Part shown: piece after piece, positions 58,683 through 64,000 of the stretch
How the letters are laid out: every line of letters starts with the position of its first letter
Position numbering within the stretch: the stretch's first letter is position 1
Source of the DNA: Porpolomopsis calyptriformis
Lineage: Eukaryota; Basidiomycota; Agaricomycetes; Agaricales; Hygrophoraceae
Length of the DNA: 64,000 bases
NCBI GenBank assembly: GCA_951640195.1
Contig: OX621169.1
Span: forward strand, 930,001 to 994,000
Direction: 5' to 3'
Position numbers and translations under genes: made by a program
Notes under the pieces: model-generated
Told to the model about the DNA's origin: nothing
Databases searched by the model: none
Seen by the model: only the letters and a program-made list of their open reading frames with translations

Positions 58683-61600
58683 ATGGCCGGCTTAGATGCA
58701 GCTGAGGCTAAGGTATTACCGATATTTATTGTTCCTACTCGATCCTCTCTTTGAATGCATCCTGCAGGCCCAGCTTCGACTTACCACCCAACGCCTCGGT
58801 CAATTGCAAGAAAAAAAATATTCACTAAGGCAGATAACCAGGAGCGACATCGCAACTCTATTGCGCCAGGGCAACATCTCGCTTGCTCGGCAGAAGGCGC
58901 AAAATGTCATCGAGGAAGACACTTTTGGACACCTTTTGGAGGTTTTGGAATTGCGTGTTCGTTTGATCCTGGAGAATTTCAACGAAATTGACAATGGGTA
59001 ACCTCCTCATCTTCGCATCCCCCCCTCCGGCACGTTCACTGACTTTGCGCCCAGTTCAACTCCAACTCCGGCCGTGGTCGAAGCGGCGTCCAGCATCATC
59101 TTCGCATCTCCTTACATAGCGTTGAAAGGTATATTGCATACACACCCCGTTTCATTAGTTCACGTGTCCCGCTCATCCAGACCTCAACATGGTTCGAGAT
59201 ATCCTGGTTCAGCGACTCGGTCCAGATTTAGCCCGTTCGGCCATTGGAAACCGCGATAATTACGTTTCTCCACGGGTCAGGAGTTTTGACTAGTTTGTCT
59301 CCTTAGGTCATTGCCTAATTATCCCCAGGTCATTCAAGCACTATCCACTCCGCCTCCTTCCGCCAACCACATCAATGATTATCTAGTTAATATTGCCACA
59401 ATGTATGGCGTGCAATGGAGACCAGAGCTTCGGCGACACGATGTGTAAGTTGGCTGTAATTCTTTGCATCAGGGACCATCCAGCAAATCTTCTTTTTTTG
59501 CAGAGTAAATAATCTTTCTGAACTTCTGGATGCAGAGGCGTCACCCGTGATCGATTTACCTCAATTGCGTAAATTGTGTTCACAGGGTATGCCCGCAATT
59601 TCTTCATCATTTTACTTTGCTTATAATGTTTTAAAGGCATCCCTGATGATCCTCCTTGGCTACGGCCTAGAATATGGAAGTAGGTGCACCCAAGTCTGTC
59701 ATGTATCGTCCCTTATTTTGTTGTCAAAAGACTACTTTTTGGCATACTCCCCACTGCGAGGGACTCCTGGAATCGTGAACTCCTGACTCAACGAGAAAGC
59801 TATTATGTGCGTTTCAATCGCTCCCAGATGGTGATCCTTCTCACCAGTAGTTGCAGGATCTTGTTCGTCGGCTTCTTGAACCTTTCTCAACTCTACCACC
59901 CCCAACCTCTCCCTTGGGGCCTTTAGACATCTCATTACTGAACGTGTACAAAGAGTTGTCTGCCCTTTCACCAAGCCTCTTTTTCCGCCTAGAAGAAGAG
60001 CCTGAATTGACCGGCGTGTCTCCATTAGACAGTGCTGCAACTGATGATATCCGGATCAGTTGCGCCTCTAATTTAGACTCCCGTCTTCGGGATATTCAAG
60101 GACAAAGCACGAATCCCCAGGCTTCTGGTGCTCCAATGTTCGTCAACACTCCTGAAATTCGGGTTGGTTCGGACCATGACGAGACAGCTAATCCTCCTCC
60201 CCCTCACGAGTCTCCTCTCCGCCAACCCAGTGTTTCTACCACCTTGCTCTCTTCGAATGCTTGCAACACTGCCGATATTCATCCCAAACACACGTCCGCA
60301 TTGCTTCGACTTCTCTACCTGCATTATTGCATCAATCCTGCAAACCGTTCACCCCATACTCCCTCCCTTCTCGTCCCCCTGTATTGTGTCTTACTTCAGG
60401 AGATTGAACCACAAGACCTGACGCACGTGGAGGCAGACACTTTCTGGCTGTTTGAAGCTCTGATTGGTGAGTTCGCGGAGCTGGACGATGAAGAATGCGG
60501 CCCGCTGTGGATGAAAAAACTCAGTGAACGATTGCGTTGGGCAGATGAAGAGCTTTCTACTAACCTGGTAAGATGGTTCGCTCTATTCCAACGCGGCTCC
60601 TTCAATCACCCCAATGTAGCACACAAAAGGATTGGATCCCGCTCACCCGCACTATTCATAGTATGTTTTTGGTTGCTTAACAAGGGAAATGGATCTCATA
60701 TAGCTTTCAGCCGCTGGCTTGCGCCTCTCCTGACACAAACATTGCCGCTTTCTTGCGTGCTTTTGGTTTGGGACTCTTTGTTCGCCCGTCCCAAGGGCGA
60801 TCGAGGAAAGAACCCAAAGCTCGACCATTTGCTTGACATCTGCACGAGCATGCTCATTCGAGCAAAGCCTGCCCTTCTTCGGTTCGTGACTTCAATCTAC
60901 GTCTTTCTCCTTTCTATATGATAAGCTTTGTAGGCTGGGGAAATCTGGCAGAAAATCTCCGGGACTCTGGGGAGAGGATGCGGTTGTAGTCTCAACTTCA
61001 TCGTTACGTCCATGGGAACTTAGTGATGCGTTTCTGGAAGGCATTTCTCTCCTCCAGCGTTATCCCGTCGAGGCAGCGGGCGGAATGGATAGGCTACTGC
61101 AGATGGCTTCTGAATTGTCCCAACAGCGAGAAGAAGAAGAAGCAAAGGCTCAAAAGGACAACCGCAGTCTTGGGGACCTGCTGAAGGTTACTTTGTGGAA
61201 AAGCTTTGCCAACCAAACTTTTTCCACGAAATCATCACCGGAAGATGACGACGATGACAGCTCGGACGAAAACGTCATCGATGATGGCAACGAAACAGAA
61301 ACGCAACAAGCACTAAAGGTGCCAGGCATAACGTCTCGATTAGCAACCACTGTTTGGAGAGGGATAACAAACAAATCCTCTATGGAACCATCATCTCCTT
61401 TGACACCTTCTCCGTCACCGTCACCCTCCCCTTCCCCCTCTATCCTGAGCCCTGAAGAGAGTGACTCCCAATCAGGTCCAGTCATACATGGGTCCTCGAG
61501 TATATGGAGCTACGCGGAGAAGTTGAAGGATTCGGATACCGTTGCTAGTCTTGCGAAGGTCAGTACCAATTGGCGTGCTAAAGCCATGTTGGGTACCTGG

Positions 61601-62980
61601 GGTATGAATGAAGGCAACACCCAACGAGCCCCGGATCCGTTTCCTGTTTCACCAACGGAACCAGCATCACACTCGCGAGGTAGTTCTGTTGGATGGACTG
61701 TTCCGAGGAATACCGAAGAGAGACGTCCTAGTTCTCTGCCAGACATCAATCAATCAGATCCTTATTCACCTCCTCCGAGACCTGCACATTTCCGGCCTCC
61801 AAGAGATAGCTGGTTACCTCAGCAGCCAATAGGGTCTGTAATTTCTCCAGGCAGCCCCCAGTCAGACAGCAGTCTGATGAGCAAGGCTCAAAATATTCGT
61901 GCGACCTTGACATCGCTGACTCGTTCAGCAAGTCCTCTCCCCGCTGCTAAATCTGCGCCGCGGCCCTTGTTACTGAATTCTTCGTCTTTGATCACCACAA
62001 GTAACCACCGATCTTCAAATAGCACCGCAGCATCGGAACGTGGAGAGTGGGCTGATGTCTTACGATCAAAGGGGCAATCCATGCACCGAAACTCTCAATC
62101 ATCTATATCATCCCTATCGACATCTGACGTTCTGGGAAGACCCACGAGGGCAGGCTATCGCTCTGACTCGGAGACCGGCGTGCCGAGTAGAATCGTGCCT
62201 TTAAACCGCAGGGCTGTCTCACCCATGGCAGCCGGATTCAAAATTCCCGCGAGACCAACCTCTGCATCTTCTTCGGGTACATCCCCCGACCGGGGGTTAC
62301 TGAGTCCAACCTCTCGGTATCCGCTCAATAGCACATTGTCTCTCGTATCCACCACGGAACAGGCCGACTCCAGTGCCCCTCCTCAGGATGGGCCAGAAAA
62401 GGTGAAGACTGAAATCGAGCCAACATCGCTAGAACCTCCCACGAGGAAGCTCGTACGGAAGAAAACGCCGCCCTTTTTACCGCTCGAAACTAACGACTCC
62501 TCCGATTCCTCTTTTAAACGGTCGATATCAAGAAGTACTCGGACTCGTACAAGGCGTCATCCACCCAGCCTCAACATTCACACTCAGGAAAATCCTCCGG
62601 CTAAGGCTGTAGCAGAGCAAAGGCCAGCTAGTCCGAATCCATTGGTTCTAAAATTGCCTGAGGACCATGACATCGCGAAGACACCCACGGCCCCAATATT
62701 TGATGATCCATCGAGCTCCACACACCAAGCCACAAAGCCATCAGGTGGCGAAGCCGAGCCTCGAAATACAGTCACTGATGGGCACGAATTGGGGTTGCGG
62801 AATTACCTCATTGATGGACTTCCGAGGACCCGCAAGACATCTGGAGAAGGAAGACGGACAAGGGAAAGCGCAGGGATCGAAGGGGATGATGAAGGCTACG
62901 ACGACCTGCTGTCAGCCTACGAAAGCGAAGATGGTTTGAGAAGGTCGATCCTTCAGAGACCCTCGAACATTATTATTTAA
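58683..62980 (+). CDS. IST1-TBC fusion protein (ESCRT-III regulator domain plus RabGAP-like domain)
   Basis: Twelve exons join without a frame break to 1238 residues: 58683-58712, 58768-58997, 59055-59128, 59181-59275, 59329-59444, 59504-59586, 59637-59679, 59731-59806, 59857-60567, 60620-60660, 60711-60881, 60934-62980. Residues about 11-185 form an IST1 domain (QLRLTTQRLGQLQEKKYSL, ARQKAQNVIEEDTFGHLLEV, FASPYIALKDLNMVRDILVQ, GPDLARSAIGNRDNYV, NDYLVNIATMYGVQW). IST1 proteins bind ESCRT-III and Vps4 at endosomes. A TBC domain follows (DLPQLRKLCSQGIPDDPPWL, RPRIWKLLFGILPTARDSW, and later YRWLAPLLTQTLPLSCVLLV). The usual GAP fingers IxxDxxR and YxQ are not visible; the matching places read LLNVYKELSALSP and CINPANRSPHTPSLL. 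The last 600 residues are Ser/Pro-rich and disordered. Confidence 0.83.
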
Positions 62981-63023
62981 CGTATGGTCACTTAATGTGC
63001 TCACGGACGCTCCTGCATAACGT

Positions 63024-63782
63024 CTATTTATTAAAACATGCACCAGGGGCAACTATGTCCTTGTTGTCCAATAGCATTTCTTGCACTCCGCAATACACTT
63101 CCGCAAGGACTGGAAAATGGGGTAAAATGTTCTGTTGCTCCCTCTCGATAAGTCAGTTTCAAAACATTAGAAGAAAAAAGACTCGCCTCATATGCAACTT
63201 CTAATGTATAATCATCAAGACCGGATCTTTTCACTGCAACCAGATAATATCGTACATCCCAGCCACGAAGTCCCTCGTTTATTATAAAATCTTGTAATAA
63301 CACTGTGGGTATAAATCGGCGTGAAGCAATGAGTGGCAGGGAAGGCAATCCACGATGTGTTTCTAGCTGGATTCCGTGAGGAGGAATAACAAGGACTGAT
63401 TCTGTTGTCAAAAATACGATGAGAATGGGACACGTAAGTCTGCTAGAAGGGAACTTACCCGAGAGCACTTGCGTGCACTTGGTCCAGATAAAGAAGATAG
63501 ATACCAGAGCAAGTCCCGTTGAGGCGAAGATACTTCCCTGAACCTGCTGAAGGGATGAGCAGATGCAAACGAGAGTGAAATCGCCGCACGTACATTTGGC
63601 CAAAAAATTGATAGGAAAGCAGAGGTGACAACATCCCACCAGGACCACAGCGAGGTCCCTTTGATCAACCTCCCACTGCCATCGCGAGCGAGATGCCAGT
63701 TCTCTACCCTGTACTCACGAAAGCCAGGATAGTCCAAGATGGAGAACTGAGGATCAGTTCCCAGCAGTGGGAAACTTTGCAT
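63024..63782 (-). CDS. GPI15: GPI-GlcNAc transferase subunit PIG-H
   Basis: Subunit of the ER enzyme that starts GPI-anchor synthesis by moving GlcNAc to phosphatidylinositol. A probable start is MQSFPLLGTDPQFSILDYPG (63782); an upstream in-frame ATG exists at 63905. Two membrane helices lie around WWDVVTSAFLSIFWPN and FASTGLALVSIFFIW, split by an intron. The PIG-H domain follows: ESVLVIPPHGIQLETHRGL, RRFIPTVLLQDFIINEGLRG and VRYYLVAVKRSG. The last exon gives NILPHFPVLAEVYCGVQEML and ends PGACFNK at TAG 63024-63026. Three introns are evident. It is convergent with the IST1-TBC gene, with only 43 bp between stop codons. Confidence 0.88.
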
Positions 63783-63905
63783 CGAGAGCAGATCAAACGT
63801 CAGCAAATGATCATAACACCCCTTTAGATGTCGCGCAGCCGTTGCCTTGAGCGTCCCACCACTTTTTGTACGTACTCTGGCCGCGAGGCTCTGGCATCTC
63901 AGCAT

Positions 63906-64000
63906 TAACGCCGTCCGGTCAAACCAGTGTTTTAGACTCTCAAATTTTCAATACCTCTCCTACAATGGCCTACTCAAACAGACCGTGGTTACGCCGCGTC
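63906..64000. other. window edge upstream of GPI15
   Basis: Probable 5' region of GPI15; too short to say more. Confidence 0.3.

Overview
The window is eukaryotic nuclear DNA from a filamentous basidiomycete, most likely an Agaricomycete. The evidence is the very short introns (about 47-66 bp), genes packed tens of bases apart on both strands, fungal or basidiomycete-type families (SUR7/PalI, fungal Hv1, the GDSGS-type PA-clan family, Tnp2 transposase) and a chromodomain Ty3/gypsy element. No species can be named from the sequence alone.

Positions 1-31035 and 57043-64000 are a conserved gene-dense housekeeping region. In order they hold eIF2B epsilon, a disordered Ala/Pro/Glu-rich protein, a SUR7/PalI membrane protein, the 25S rRNA methyltransferase Nop2, a FUN14 mitochondrial protein, a voltage-gated proton channel, two tandem related membrane proteins, a PP4R1-like HEAT-repeat phosphatase regulator, aspartate aminotransferase, a small AN1 zinc-finger protein, ALG3 and an F-box protein. 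After a 1.6-kb gene-free stretch come a trypsin-like PA-clan protein, argininosuccinate lyase, a NIP30/FAM192A protein, an intron-containing tRNA-Ser(GCT) and phosphoserine aminotransferase. At the right end lie a syntaxin (Sso1/2 type), a large IST1-TBC fusion protein and the GPI-GlcNAc transferase subunit PIG-H/GPI15.

Positions 31.2-56.4 kb are a transposon island. It starts with a PD-(D/E)XK pseudogene and a decayed lineage-specific gene. Then comes a Ty3/gypsy chromovirus (33908-47984, TSD CCATG) that carries in its 5' leader a second copy of the same family in opposite orientation (34385-41607, TSD ACCTC). That second copy is itself interrupted in the reverse transcriptase region by a solo LTR of a related family (38096-38456, TSD GCTGG). 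A degenerate Tnp2 (CACTA-type) transposase gene and a complete but dead pogo/Tigger-like element with 23-bp inverted repeats and TA target sites (53863-56354) follow. The coding regions of all these elements carry in-frame TGA codons best explained by CGA to TGA change, which points to C-to-T decay of repeats.

Functional links: eIF2B epsilon and Nop2 serve translation and ribosome synthesis; AAT, argininosuccinate lyase and phosphoserine aminotransferase serve amino-acid metabolism; ALG3 and GPI15 serve ER glycan and GPI assembly; syntaxin and the IST1-TBC protein, divergently transcribed 258 bp apart, both serve membrane traffic. The observations most worth following are the 12-exon, frame-consistent IST1-TabGAP-like (TBC) fusion lacking visible GAP finger residues, the 11-nt self-priming signal of the LTR element, the nested inverted retrotransposon structure, and the shared lesions showing that both copies descend from an already damaged source.
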